Positions 34,887 through 45,547 of a stretch of DNA of 64,000 nt are shown here, piece by piece. Source of the DNA: Myxococcus eversor (lineage in GTDB: Bacteria > Myxococcota > Myxococcia > Myxococcales > Myxococcaceae); NCBI RefSeq assembly GCF_010894455.1, contig NZ_JAAIXY010000002.1, positions 676,962 through 740,961 on the forward strand. Direction: 5' to 3'. Numbering within the stretch: the first letter of the stretch is position 1; each line of letters begins with the position of its first letter. Made by a program: the position numbers and the translations under genes. Under the pieces are notes generated by a model. That model searched no databases, was not told the DNA's origin, and worked only from the letters and a program-made list of their open reading frames with translations.

Positions 34887-35996
34887 TCACACGTTGAAGC
34901 GGAAGTGCATGCAGTCGCCGTCCTTCACGACGTACTCCTTGCCCTCCATCCGCAGCATGCCCTTCTCCTTCACCGCGGACTCACTGCCCAGCTTCACCAG
35001 GTCCTCCCAGCGCATCACCTCGGCCTTGATGAAGCCGCGCTCGAAGTCCGAGTGGATGACGCCCGCCGCCTGCGGCGCCGTGTAGCCCTTGTGAATCGTC
35101 CAGGCGCGGCACTCCTGCTCACCCACCGTGAAGTACGTCCACAGGCCCAACAGCGTGTAGCCCGCCCGCACCACCTTGTGCAGACCCGGCTCCGTCAGCC
35201 CCGCGCTCTCCAGGAAGCCCGGACGCTCAGCCTCGGGGAGCTGCTGGATTTCCGACTCCAGCGCCGCCGCGAGCACCACCACGTCGAAGCCCTCCTTCGC
35301 GGCCATCTCCTTCACCGCCGCGACGTGCTTGTTGGCGTCTTCCTTGCCAATCTCGCCCTCGCCGATGTTCGCCACATACAGCACCGGCTTGTCCGTCAGC
35401 AGGAACAGGTCGTGGATGACGGCCTTCTCGTCCTCGGTCAGCTTCTGCGCCCGCACGGTGATGGCGGAATCCAGCCCGGCCTTCACGCGGTCCAGCAGCG
35501 CGACTTCGGCCTTGGCCTCGTCACCGGCCTTGCCGCCCATCTTCGTGTTCTTCAAGGAGCGCTCGCGGCGCTTCTCCACCGTCTCCAGGTCCTTGAGGCA
35601 CAGCTCCGTGTCGACCACGTCCCGGTCCCTCACCGGATTCACCCCGCCCTCGACGTGGGTGACGTTGTCGTCCTCGAAGCAGCGCAGCACGTGCAGCACC
35701 GCGTCCACCTGGCGGATGTTGCCCAGGAACTGGTTGCCCAGGCCTTCGCCCTTGGAGGCGCCGCGCACCAGGCCGGCGATGTCCACGAACTCCAGCGACG
35801 TGGGGATCTTCTTCAGCGGCTTGATGAGCTCGGAGAGCTTGTCCAGCCGCTCGTCCGGCACGGGCACCACGCCCACGTTGGGCTCGATGGTGCAGAAGGG
35901 GTAGTTGGCCGCCTGCGCGCCCGCGGCCGACAGCGCGTTGAACAGGGTGGACTTGCCCACGTTGGGCAGCCCGACGATTCCGATGGATAGCGCCAT
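34887..35996 (-). CDS. ychF: YchF/Ola1 family ribosome-associated ATPase
   Basis: 369 residues, usual length. P-loop NTPase of the Obg superfamily with GLPNVGKSTLFNAL (G1), DIAGLVRGASKGEGLGN (G3), and the non-GTPase NxxE-type motif in VLYVANIGEG that makes YchF prefer ATP. A coiled-coil insertion (residues 120-200) and a C-terminal TGS domain (CRAWTIHKGYTAPQAAGVIHSDFERGFIKAEV) complete the family. It is involved in ribosome function and oxidative stress response. The ATG at 35996 is chosen because it starts MALSIGIVGLPNVGKS. It follows atpF by 45 bases and may be co-transcribed. Confidence 0.96.
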   Translation of the reverse strand: MALSIGIVGLPNVGKSTLFNALSAAGAQAANYPFCTIEPNVGVVPVPDERLDKLSELIKPLKKIPTSLEFVDIAGLVRGASKGEGLGNQFLGNIRQVDAVLHVLRCFEDDNVTHVEGGVNPVRDRDVVDTELCLKDLETVEKRRERSLKNTKMGGKAGDEAKAEVALLDRVKAGLDSAITVRAQKLTEDEKAVIHDLFLLTDKPVLYVANIGEGEIGKEDANKHVAAVKEMAAKEGFDVVVLAAALESEIQQLPEAERPGFLESAGLTEPGLHKVVRAGYTLLGLWTYFTVGEQECRAWTIHKGYTAPQAAGVIHSDFERGFIKAEVMRWEDLVKLGSESAVKEKGMLRMEGKEYVVKDGDCMHFRFNV

Positions 35997-36041
35997 GGTG
36001 ATTCCCTGGAACACGCGCGCCGGGGGGCGCGCTTCCCCGAA

Positions 36042-36593
36042 CTAGGCCGACCGGCGGACACCGGCATTGCCGGAGCCGCTCAACGGAAGGCCCTTCACGA
36101 ACTGCTCGGCCAGCGCGCGGTGCTTGCTGTCATCCATGCGCTCGCTCATGAGCTTGCCGGCCACTTCCATGGCCAGGTCCACCGCCATGGCGCGGACCTC
36201 GGCGATGGCCTTCGTCTTCTGCTCGTCGATTTCACGACGCGCGCTCAGCTTCAGCTCCTCCGCCTCCTTGCGGCTCTTCGCCATCAGCTCCTCGCGGAAC
36301 TTCTCCATCTCCTGCTGGTTGCGGCGCGTCTCCTCGGCGGCCTGACGGCGGGCCTCGGAGATGGCCGTCTTCTGGTCGGCCAGCAGCTTCTCCGCCTCGG
36401 CGCGCTCACGCTTGGCGCTCTCGATGGCGGCCGAAATCTGCTTCTCACGCTCCTCGACCAGCTGGAGGATGGGTCCCCACGCCTTCGCCTTCAGGACGAA
36501 GAACACGATGATGAAGGTGACGAGGGTCCAGAAGATGAGGCCCGGCTGGACGCTCACGAGGCTGCTGGCGGCGAGGACGTTGGGCAGGAACAT
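36042..36593 (-). CDS. atpF: ATP synthase Fo subunit b
   Basis: 183 residues. A short N-terminal stretch, one membrane helix (PGLIFWTLVTFIIVFFVLKAKAW), then a long charged coiled coil (about 45-150: EEREKQISAAIESAKRERAEAEKLLADQ onward) typical of the stator stalk, and a short C-terminal tail. It anchors the F1 head to subunit a. It is encoded downstream of atpE with a structured gap of 124 bases. No delta subunit gene (atpH) follows, unlike the usual order. Confidence 0.94.
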   Translation of the reverse strand: MFLPNVLAASSLVSVQPGLIFWTLVTFIIVFFVLKAKAWGPILQLVEEREKQISAAIESAKRERAEAEKLLADQKTAISEARRQAAEETRRNQQEMEKFREELMAKSRKEAEELKLSARREIDEQKTKAIAEVRAMAVDLAMEVAGKLMSERMDDSKHRALAEQFVKGLPLSGSGNAGVRRSA

Positions 36594-36649
36594 GGTGGCG
36601 TGTCCGGCGTGAGGGATGAGACGGCGAGGGCTTCAAATTGAAACGGCCC

Positions 36650-36700
36650 GGGAAGAGGCACCGGCGCCCGCGATGTGACCCGCGAGCACCGGCGCTTCCC
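36650..36700 (-). promoter_or_regulatory. Structured spacer between atpE and atpF
   Basis: Outer arms GGGAAG/CTTCCC enclose an inner CGCG/CGCG hairpin with 8-base loop and two direct copies of GCACCGGCGC (36658-36667, 36686-36695). Could stabilise or process the atpE message to support its high stoichiometry. Confidence 0.4.
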
Positions 36701-36717
36701 AGGCACCTGCGTTGAAA

Positions 36718-36951
36718 CTAGGCGGTCTTGGTCGCCAGCAGGATGCAGACAACCAGCGCGAACAGCGTGGCGCCTTCGATGAGGGCCGCGGCGATGATCA
36801 TCGTGGTGCGGATGTCGCCACCGGCGGCGGGCTGACGGCCCGTGGCGTCCATGGCGGCGGCGGCGAGCTTACCGATGCCGAGGGCGGCGCCGATGATGGA
36901 CAGGCCGGCGCCAAGGCCGGCGGCGAGGAAGGCAAGAGCGAGGTTGGTCAT
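36718..36951 (-). CDS. atpE: ATP synthase Fo subunit c
   Basis: 77 residues, two transmembrane helices forming a hairpin. The first is Gly/Ala-rich (LAAGLGAGLSIIGAALGIGKLAAAAMDATGRQP, spanning about residues 10-42), and the second holds the proton-binding Glu in IIAAALIEGATLFALVVCILLA. This proteolipid forms the rotating c-ring. The ion-binding surroundings look proton-type, since no Na-type Gln/Ser-Thr signature is apparent. ATG at 36951. The gene lies between structured gaps on both sides. Confidence 0.95.
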   Translation of the reverse strand: MTNLALAFLAAGLGAGLSIIGAALGIGKLAAAAMDATGRQPAAGGDIRTTMIIAAALIEGATLFALVVCILLATKTA

Positions 36952-37051
36952 GGCGGTGCTTCTCTTTTCTAGCGAAGGACCCACTTGTGGGGGGGTCGTG
37001 ATTCCCTTCAGGACTACCTCTGACGGCCTTTCGAACCGCCAGGTCTTCTAC

Positions 37052-37081
37052 GCGGGGCGCCCCCTACTGCCAGCGCCCCGC
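37052..37081 (-). promoter_or_regulatory. Hairpin between atpB and atpE
   Basis: Perfect 9-bp stem GCGGGGCGC/GCGCCCCGC with a 12-base loop, ten bases after the atpB stop and 100 bases before atpE. No T-run, so it is more likely an RNA processing or partial attenuation element than a full terminator. Confidence 0.5.
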
Positions 37082-37090
37082 TAACGTGTC

Positions 37091-38137
37091 TCAGGCGTGC
37101 GCCTTGCCGTGGTCGTGGCTGGGACCCAGCTCCGAGTGGCCGTGGCCGTGGTCATCCGCGTGGCCGTGGTCGTCGTGGTGATGGCCCGTGGCCACCGCCA
37201 TGCCGATGAACAGCGCCGACAGCAGCGTGAAGACGTACGCCTGCACGAAGGCCACGAACAGCTCCAGCAGGTAGATGGCGAACGCGAAGGGCACGCTCAC
37301 CGCCGCCACCGCCGGATGGCCGAGGATGAAGATGAGGCCGATGAGGAAGAAGAGGACGATGTGGCCCGCCAGCATGTTGGCGAACAGACGCATCGTGAGG
37401 GCGAAGGGCTTGGAGATGAGGCCCAGGATTTCGACCGGGACCATGATGATCCACAGCGTCCAGTGCACGCCGCCCGTCAGGTGCTTCAGGTAGCCGCCCA
37501 GGCCCGCCGAGCGGATGCCCGCCGCCTGCGTCACGAAGAAGGTGCACAGCGCCAGGCCGGCCGTGACGGCCAGGTTGCCGGTGGCCGTGGCCATCCAGGG
37601 CACCAGGCCCAGCAGGTTCATGAAGAGGATGAAGAAGAACGCGGTCAGCAGATACGGCACGTAGCGCGGGCCGTCCTCCTTGCCGATGTTCTTGATGGCC
37701 ATCTCGTCACGGATGAAGAGCACCAGCATCTCGATGAGGTTGGCGCCCGTGCCGCGAGGCACCATCTTCGTCTTGTCGCGGTTGCTCCAGATGAGGATGG
37801 TGCCGATGAGCAGCAGCGCCGCCAGCCACATCATCACCGTGTGCTTGGTGATGGAGAGGTCCAGGCAGCCCGCCATCAGCCCGGGCCAACCCGTGGGCGC
37901 CTGCAGCCCGTGGTCCGTCATCACCGGCGCGCAGCTGCCGATGCGGATGGGCGGAATCGCGCCGAGGTGGATGGGGTGGCTCAGGGGGACTTCGAGCTCG
38001 AAGTCGTTGGTGTCCGCGACGTGGTGCAGGATGTAGTCCGGCACACTCGGCTCGTTCCCCTCACCGTGGCCTCCGGACTCCGAAGCCCACGCCGTGGCCA
38101 CGAACAGACAGGCGAACAGGACCATTGCCTTGCGCAT
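37091..38137 (-). CDS. atpB: ATP synthase Fo subunit a with His-rich tail
   Basis: 348 residues. An N-terminal signal-like helix and an extra periplasmic domain (DYILHHVADTNDFELEVPLSHPIHLG) precede five or six helices. The conserved Arg region is ISKPFALTMRLFANMLAGHIVLF, where the Arg of MRLFANM faces the c-ring. The C-terminus adds a 30-residue His/Asp-rich extension (HHHDDHGHADDHGHGH) that could bind metal. The start ATG overlaps the preceding gene's stop (TGATG), fixing it at 38137. Inner-membrane proton channel. Confidence 0.95.
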   Translation of the reverse strand: MRKAMVLFACLFVATAWASESGGHGEGNEPSVPDYILHHVADTNDFELEVPLSHPIHLGAIPPIRIGSCAPVMTDHGLQAPTGWPGLMAGCLDLSITKHTVMMWLAALLLIGTILIWSNRDKTKMVPRGTGANLIEMLVLFIRDEMAIKNIGKEDGPRYVPYLLTAFFFILFMNLLGLVPWMATATGNLAVTAGLALCTFFVTQAAGIRSAGLGGYLKHLTGGVHWTLWIIMVPVEILGLISKPFALTMRLFANMLAGHIVLFFLIGLIFILGHPAVAAVSVPFAFAIYLLELFVAFVQAYVFTLLSALFIGMAVATGHHHDDHGHADDHGHGHSELGPSHDHGKAHA

Positions 38138-38541
38138 CACTCGTCTCCGCCCGCCGCGCCCTTGGACGCGGCCATCACGTAGCTGACTTCAATCCATTGC
38201 AGCGCGAAGTAGACGCCAAAGAAGCCGGCGATGAACGGCACCGGCTGCAGACCTCGCGAAATCATCCCCAACAACCCCACCAGCACCGCCACCGCCCGCA
38301 GGCCGAAGACCACCGCCACCACCTTCATGGCCGCCTTCAGGTCTTGCTTCACCGCCCGCCGTTTCAACAACAGCGCCACCACGCCCGTCGCCACCGCCAG
38401 ACCCACACCCCACAGCGCCGACACCCGGTCTTCCACCACCGTCGGCAACAGCCCGGCCACCGCCACGCCCACCACCGCCACTCCGGCCGCCAGCCCCGCG
38501 TGGGAGCCGAAGGGGTCCTTCTCCTCGCCCTGCCCCGTCAC
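38137..38541 (-). CDS. ATP synthase I-like membrane protein
   Basis: 134 residues with four hydrophobic helices (AGLAAGVAVVGVAVAGLLPTVV, ALWGVGLAVATGVVALLL, MKVVAVVFGLRAVAVLVGLLGMI, VPFIAGFFGVYFALQWIEVSYVMA). Position and topology match AtpI/UncI-type assembly factors, which help c-ring insertion, but sequence identity to that family is weak by eye. GTG start at 38541 overlaps the atpZ-like stop codon as GTGA; its own stop overlaps the atpB start. Tight coupling supports a role in ATP synthase assembly. Confidence 0.72.
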   Translation of the reverse strand: MTGQGEEKDPFGSHAGLAAGVAVVGVAVAGLLPTVVEDRVSALWGVGLAVATGVVALLLKRRAVKQDLKAAMKVVAVVFGLRAVAVLVGLLGMISRGLQPVPFIAGFFGVYFALQWIEVSYVMAASKGAAGGDE

Positions 38542-38804
38542 TTCCGCTTCCCCAGTCGGGCCATCTCCCGGAGGAATCCGTAGAAGCCCACGCAGATACC
38601 CAGCAGGCTCAACCCCAGGAGCAGCCACGGCGCCGTTCCCAGCTTCTTGTCCAGCCAGTAGCCGCCCAGCACGCCCACCACCGCCCCACCCACCAGCTTC
38701 CACACCGCCGAGACGTAGGGCTCGGCCGCCCTCATGTGGCGAGCCATCGACCCCAGCTCGCTGCCGTCCGAAGCGACCTTTTTTGGGGGTTCTTGCTCCA
38801 CCAT
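38538..38804 (-). CDS. AtpZ/AtpI family protein
   Basis: 88 residues with two transmembrane helices (SAVWKLVGGAVVGVLGGYWLD and PWLLLGLSLLGICVGFYGFLREM), the AtpZ pattern, including the GGYWLDKKLGT loop. AtpZ proteins associate with AtpI and are proposed to handle Mg2+/Ca2+ or assist Fo assembly. First gene of the minus-strand Fo operon; start ATG at 38804. A small inverted repeat (GGGAAA/TTTCCC, 38826-38845) lies in its leader. Confidence 0.85.
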   Translation of the reverse strand: MVEQEPPKKVASDGSELGSMARHMRAAEPYVSAVWKLVGGAVVGVLGGYWLDKKLGTAPWLLLGLSLLGICVGFYGFLREMARLGKRK

Positions 38805-39133
38805 TCGGACGCCTCCCCAAACCCTGGGAAACCCTCGGATTTCCCATGCCACCCAGATCCAACCCCTTCACACGCGGGCGCCGCTTAACACCGAATGAGC
38901 GAGACGTGCAACCGCTACAGTGTCCCGGCACGGGCCGCCGCCAGCGGGGGTTGGGGCACCGGGTAGCGCAGCTATCACCTCCAGAGCGGCAGCCGCCCTT
39001 CTCCCGAGTGACACCGAGGGCCCGCCCGCCCCGTCCCCGGGGTGCCCGGCGCTCCAGCGGCCGGGATGTCGCTCATCCGCAGCGGGGTGCGCGCGTCGCC
39101 AGCTTGCTCCTATCCCGATTCTCGGAGGACCCC
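38805..39133. other. Divergent intergenic region between atpZ and the PEBP gene
   Basis: 329 bases, no gene. It contains the promoter of the Fo operon and of the PEBP gene. Visible are a GGGAAA/TTTCCC hairpin (38826-38845) in the atpZ leader, a poor TTGCAC-17-TTAAGC minus-strand candidate around 38883-38912, and GGAGG before the plus-strand start. Confidence 0.4.
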
Positions 39134-39652
39134 ATGCCCAAGCCCCTCGTGCTGACGTCCCCCCGTTTCAATGACGGGGACCTCATCCCCATCGCCTTCA
39201 CCGGCGAGGGCGAGGACATCGCCCCACCCCTGCACTGGGAGAACCCGCCCGCTGGGACGAAGAGCCTGGCGCTCATCGTCGAGGACCCGGACGCCCCGGA
39301 CCCCCAGCGCCCGAAGCGCATCTTCTGCCACCAGGTCCTCTACAACATCCCCCCGGGCGCCCAGGGGCTGCCGGAGGGAGCCCGGGTGGACGGGTTGCCC
39401 CCGGGGACGCGGGTGGGGCTCAACGACTTCGGCCACCAGTCGTACGGGGGCCCCATGCCTCCCATCGGCCGGCACCGGTACTTCTTCCGGCTGTACGCGC
39501 TCGACGTGGTGCTGCCGAACCTGGGCCGGCCCACCCGGACGGATTTGCTGAAGGCCATGGACGGCCACATCCTGGGCCAGGCGGACCTCATCGGCCTGTA
39601 CGAGAAAATCCACCACCGGGCCTCCGAGGAGAAACCCAACGCGTCGGCCTGA
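39134..39652 (+). CDS. YbhB/YbcL family Raf kinase inhibitor-like protein (PEBP)
   Basis: 172 residues. PEBP fold with its ligand-pocket signatures: ENPPAGTKSLALIVEDPDAPDP and FGHQSYGGPMPPIGRHRYFFRLYALD, both strongly conserved. Bacterial members bind phosphate-containing or small ligands; physiological role unknown. No signal peptide. GGAGG lies five bases before the ATG. A hairpin follows 48 bases downstream of the stop. Confidence 0.93.
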   Translation: MPKPLVLTSPRFNDGDLIPIAFTGEGEDIAPPLHWENPPAGTKSLALIVEDPDAPDPQRPKRIFCHQVLYNIPPGAQGLPEGARVDGLPPGTRVGLNDFGHQSYGGPMPPIGRHRYFFRLYALDVVLPNLGRPTRTDLLKAMDGHILGQADLIGLYEKIHHRASEEKPNASA

Positions 39653-39700
39653 GACGGCATGCTCGCCAGCCCTGCTGACGAGCGCATGGCCTGACATGTG

Positions 39701-39727
39701 GGCGGAGCCCGGGGTTTCGGGCCCGCC
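39701..39727 (+). terminator. Possible terminator of the PEBP gene
   Basis: 10-bp stem GGCGG-GCCCG / CGGGC-CCGCC with a single bulged A and a 6-base loop (gggttt). Confidence 0.5.
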
Positions 39728-39899
39728 CGCATCATTTCCTGTCATCGCCCGCATCCAGTGAAGCACCTCAACCCTGACACGGGCGTGTCGCGATGTAAGG
39801 GAAACCCGCGAGTCGTTGGCGGCGTCTGTGGTCTGGTCATCGAAGTGTCGGGGCATCCACTTCTCCACCCTTGCATGCGGTGAAAGAGTCACGGATGCC

Positions 39900-42539
<2,640 letters not shown>

Positions 42540-42570
42540 GCCGTCCCCATCCTCGACAGGAGAACCCCTG

Positions 42571-43419
42571 GTGCCACGCCACGCCTGCGTCCTCGCCGTG
42601 CTGCTCTGTCTTGGAAGTCTTCCTGCTCACGCGTGGTGGGAGCGCAAGCCGCGCACGTCCTTGCGGCTGACGGGAGAGTTGGGGTTCCTCGACGTGTTGT
42701 CCCACAGCCTGCGGCAGGGCCGGGACGGCACCCTCTTCCGGTACACGGAGGACGGCGGACAGGACAACCTCTACACCTTCTACCGGGTGTCGGCGGAGCT
42801 GACGCTGGGAGGACGCCACACGGTGGGCTTCCTCTTCCAGCCGCTGCAGCTCGACACCCAGGTGGTCCTGCGGCGCGACGTGCGCATCGACGCGCTCACC
42901 TTCCCGTCCGGTACGCCGCTGGACGTGCGTTACGGCTTCCCGTTCTACCGGGCCAGCTACCTGTATGACCTGCTCGGCGCCGAGAAGCACGAGCTGTCCG
43001 TGGGTGTTTCATTGCAACTTCGCGACGCGAACTTCGTCTTCACTTCGGCGGATGGAACCCTGCGTCGGGCCACTCGCGACGTGGGGCCCGTGCCGCTGCT
43101 CAAGGTGCGCGGGAAGTGGGGACTGGGTGAGCGCTGGTGGTTGGGATTCGAGGCGGATGGGAGCTATGCGCCCACGGCCATCATCAACGGGGATGACAAC
43201 TCCGACACCACGGGCGCGCTGCTGGATGCGTCCCTGCGCGGTGGGCTTCGAATCACCCAACAGGTGGAGGCCTTCCTCAACCTGCGCTACCTGGGCGGCG
43301 GGGCGCGCGGGGTGTCGGACGACAATGATGACGAGTTCGGAGACGGCTTCACCAGCAATTGGATCAGCACCGCCACGGTGAGCCTGGGCTTCAGCTACCA
43401 GCTCATCGTCGACGGCTGA
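42571..43419 (+). CDS. Outer-membrane beta-barrel protein
   Basis: 282 residues. GTG start with AGGAG upstream; Sec signal peptide ending in AHA. The mature part consists of amphipathic strands with periodic aromatic residues (RTSLRLTGELGFLDV, YTFYRVSAELTLGGRHTVGFLFQ, HELSVGVSLQLRDANFVF, WWLGFEADGSYAP, TVSLGFSYQLIV) and ends in a strand finishing YQLIVDG. This is an outer-membrane barrel of perhaps 10-12 strands. Its location immediately after the sensor kinase suggests co-transcription; function unknown. Confidence 0.8.
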   Translation: MPRHACVLAVLLCLGSLPAHAWWERKPRTSLRLTGELGFLDVLSHSLRQGRDGTLFRYTEDGGQDNLYTFYRVSAELTLGGRHTVGFLFQPLQLDTQVVLRRDVRIDALTFPSGTPLDVRYGFPFYRASYLYDLLGAEKHELSVGVSLQLRDANFVFTSADGTLRRATRDVGPVPLLKVRGKWGLGERWWLGFEADGSYAPTAIINGDDNSDTTGALLDASLRGGLRITQQVEAFLNLRYLGGGARGVSDDNDDEFGDGFTSNWISTATVSLGFSYQLIVDG

Positions 43420-43420
43420 G

Positions 43421-45547
43421 TCAGCGCCACATCGTGAACCAGGCCACGAGGAGCCCCAGCAGGGACGCTCCCGTGAACAGCGCGACGGCGAGCCAGACGC
43501 GAGGGCCCTGGAGCCATCTCCCAGAGGAGACCTCGGGCTCCACGATGGAGGCCTCGCCTTCACCGGTGATGGCTCGCACCAGCTCTCGCCGACGGGCCTC
43601 CAGAGCCTCCGTCGCCACCGTCTGCGAGATGTCGATACCGAAGCCCACCTGCGTCTCACGGGGTGCGCGCCGCGGCGTGCGACTCGCCATGGCGGGCGTC
43701 ACCGTGTCCTCGGCGCCTGGCTGGAACAGGGGCTCGCGGTTGCCGCTGGCTCGCATGGAGGCCGCCTGCTCGATGGCCACGAGGACCTTCGCCGCATCCA
43801 GCGCCTCGGTCGCTTCGACGGGAGGTGCTGCCTTCTGGGCGCGCGTCGCGGTGCCACCACGGGTGCCAGACTCCGTGAGATAGGCTCCGTATTGTGCTGT
43901 CTTCGAAGCGATGTCCTCTGCTCCGAGGGGCATCGTCGCCGACGGGTCGTCGACACCGGCACGCGGGAGGTCCACCGTTGGAGGCACGCCCACCGCGGTG
44001 GGTTCGTCCTCGTCGGAGCTTCCCCAACTGCCCGCGCGAGTCGGCTCATCGTCACCAGGGCCCTGACCGCCCGCTACATGCGTTGGCTCGTCCTCACCAG
44101 GGCCGCGCCTGGCAGCGACATGCGTCGGTTCATCCTCGCCAGGGCCTCGACCACCAGCGACATGCGTCGGCTCATCCTCGCCAGGGCCTCGACCACCAGC
44201 GACATGCGTCGGCTCATCCTCACCAGGGCCTCGCGCGCCAGCCACATGCGTCGGCTCATCGTCCCCCGGGCCGCTTCCACGACCCGCACGCGTCGGCACA
44301 TCCTCATCCAGGCCGCGTCCACGACCCGCACGCGTCGGCACATCCTCATCCAGGCCGCGTCCACCACCCGCGCGCGTCGGCTCATCGTCCGTCGCTGGGC
44401 GCGGGCCGACCTGGGCGCGCTCGGACGGGATGAAGTCATCCGGCGTGTAGATGGCATTGTGCTCGAACGCGAGCGCCGTCGGCGGCGTGAGCGTGGCGAC
44501 GAGCTCCGGCTCGGTGTGCGTGCGCTTCGCCTCCTCGCGCAACAACTCCTCGAGCAGCGTCTCCTCCGCCTTCTTCTCGCGAGGGAAGACGATGGCGAGC
44601 AACCGCGCCAGCTCCGCGTCCCCCACGCCCGGCGCGAGCTTCGCCTTCAATCGCGCCAGCTCCGCGCCCATCGCCGCCGCGTCAGGAAAGCGATTCGCCG
44701 GCTCCGCCGTCAGCGCCCGCATCAGGAACGCATCCACGCTCGACGGCAGCCCCTGCCGATGCTTCCCCGCGTTCTCCCACGTCGGATACGCCGCGCGCCG
44801 CCACCGCTCCACCGGGTCTCCCCGCTGCGACAGCGGCTTCCATGCACACAGCTCCCACAGCAACACGCCCACCGCGTACACGTCCGCGCGCCTGTCCACG
44901 AAGCGCTTGCGCGCCTGCTCCGGCGACATGTACGTCAGATTCCCAATCACCACCCGGGGCGCCGTCTGCTGCTCCTTCAGCGTGGACTGCGCCGCGCCGA
45001 AGTCGATGATCTTCACCTCGCCGTCGTAACTGATACACACATTCGCCGGTGACAAATCCCGGTGCACCAGATGCAACGCGTGCCCTTCTTCATCCGTGGC
45101 ATCGTGCGCATAGGCCAATCCCTCACACAGCCGCTCGCCCAGATGAAGAATGATGCCCAAGGGCATCATCCGCCCCAGTTGTCGCAGGCGATACGAGAGC
45201 CGGCTCAGCGTCTTGCCGCGCACGTACTCCATGGAGAGATAGAGCTGCCCCTCCACCTCGCCCATCGCATACACGCGGGCGATGTTCGGATGCGTCAGCC
45301 GCACCACCACCCGGGCCTCGTCCCGGAAGCGCCCGACGAACTGCGGGCTCTCCATGAGCTGGGGGAGGACCTTCTTCACCACACACGCGCGACGCGGAGC
45401 CTCCTCACGCGCGAGGAAGACCTCCCCCATCCCCCCGGCGCCAATGCGGCGCACCAGGGTATAGGGACCGAAGCGGACGGGCCCCTCCAGGGGCGCCGGC
45501 TCAACCGGTCTGGCCAAGCGAGGCGAAGGCCTTTCTCGCCGCCCCAA
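43421..45547 (-). CDS. Eukaryote-like Ser/Thr protein kinase with 14-residue repeats
   Basis: 708 residues from a TTG start at 45547. Kinase domain at about 27-300: Gly loop RIGAGGMGEVFL, Lys58/59 in CVVKKV, catalytic loop VHRDLSPANV (Asp164), DFG Asp182 in IDFGAAQ, and YMSPEQA. After a linker come nine tandem 14-residue repeats (387-512) of the type EDEPTHVAGGRGPG, then a Thr/Glu-rich stretch and one transmembrane helix near the very C-terminus (WLAVALFTGASLLGLLVAWF). The topology places the kinase in the cytoplasm. The TTG start lies inside the end of hemL (46-base overlap) with GGAGG 12 bases upstream, so the two genes are likely co-transcribed. No in-frame ATG or GTG offers a better start. 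Confidence 0.88.
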   Translation of the reverse strand: MGRRERPSPRLARPVEPAPLEGPVRFGPYTLVRRIGAGGMGEVFLAREEAPRRACVVKKVLPQLMESPQFVGRFRDEARVVVRLTHPNIARVYAMGEVEGQLYLSMEYVRGKTLSRLSYRLRQLGRMMPLGIILHLGERLCEGLAYAHDATDEEGHALHLVHRDLSPANVCISYDGEVKIIDFGAAQSTLKEQQTAPRVVIGNLTYMSPEQARKRFVDRRADVYAVGVLLWELCAWKPLSQRGDPVERWRRAAYPTWENAGKHRQGLPSSVDAFLMRALTAEPANRFPDAAAMGAELARLKAKLAPGVGDAELARLLAIVFPREKKAEETLLEELLREEAKRTHTEPELVATLTPPTALAFEHNAIYTPDDFIPSERAQVGPRPATDDEPTRAGGGRGLDEDVPTRAGRGRGLDEDVPTRAGRGSGPGDDEPTHVAGARGPGEDEPTHVAGGRGPGEDEPTHVAGGRGPGEDEPTHVAARRGPGEDEPTHVAGGQGPGDDEPTRAGSWGSSDEDEPTAVGVPPTVDLPRAGVDDPSATMPLGAEDIASKTAQYGAYLTESGTRGGTATRAQKAAPPVEATEALDAAKVLVAIEQAASMRASGNREPLFQPGAEDTVTPAMASRTPRRAPRETQVGFGIDISQTVATEALEARRRELVRAITGEGEASIVEPEVSSGRWLQGPRVWLAVALFTGASLLGLLVAWFTMWR
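44012..44389 (-). repeat. Nine tandem 42-bp repeats within the kinase gene
   Basis: Exactly nine units of 42 bases (14 codons); units 4 to 8 are nearly identical at DNA level, while units 1-3 and 9 have diverged. Each encodes (E/D)(D/E)(E/V)PT(H/R) followed by a Gly-rich half, so every unit presents one Thr beside acidic residues. The homogeneity of the central units suggests recent slippage or recombination and probable copy-number variation between strains. Confidence 0.9.

Noticed and set aside
36658-36695. Direct repeat GCACCGGCGC as a possible CRISPR or attachment site
   Set aside because: Only two copies 28 bases apart inside an operon spacer; better explained as RNA structure.
43892-45052. 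386-codon plus-strand frame with repeats
   Set aside because: Antisense of the 42-bp repeats in the kinase gene; the kinase frame has the catalytic motifs.
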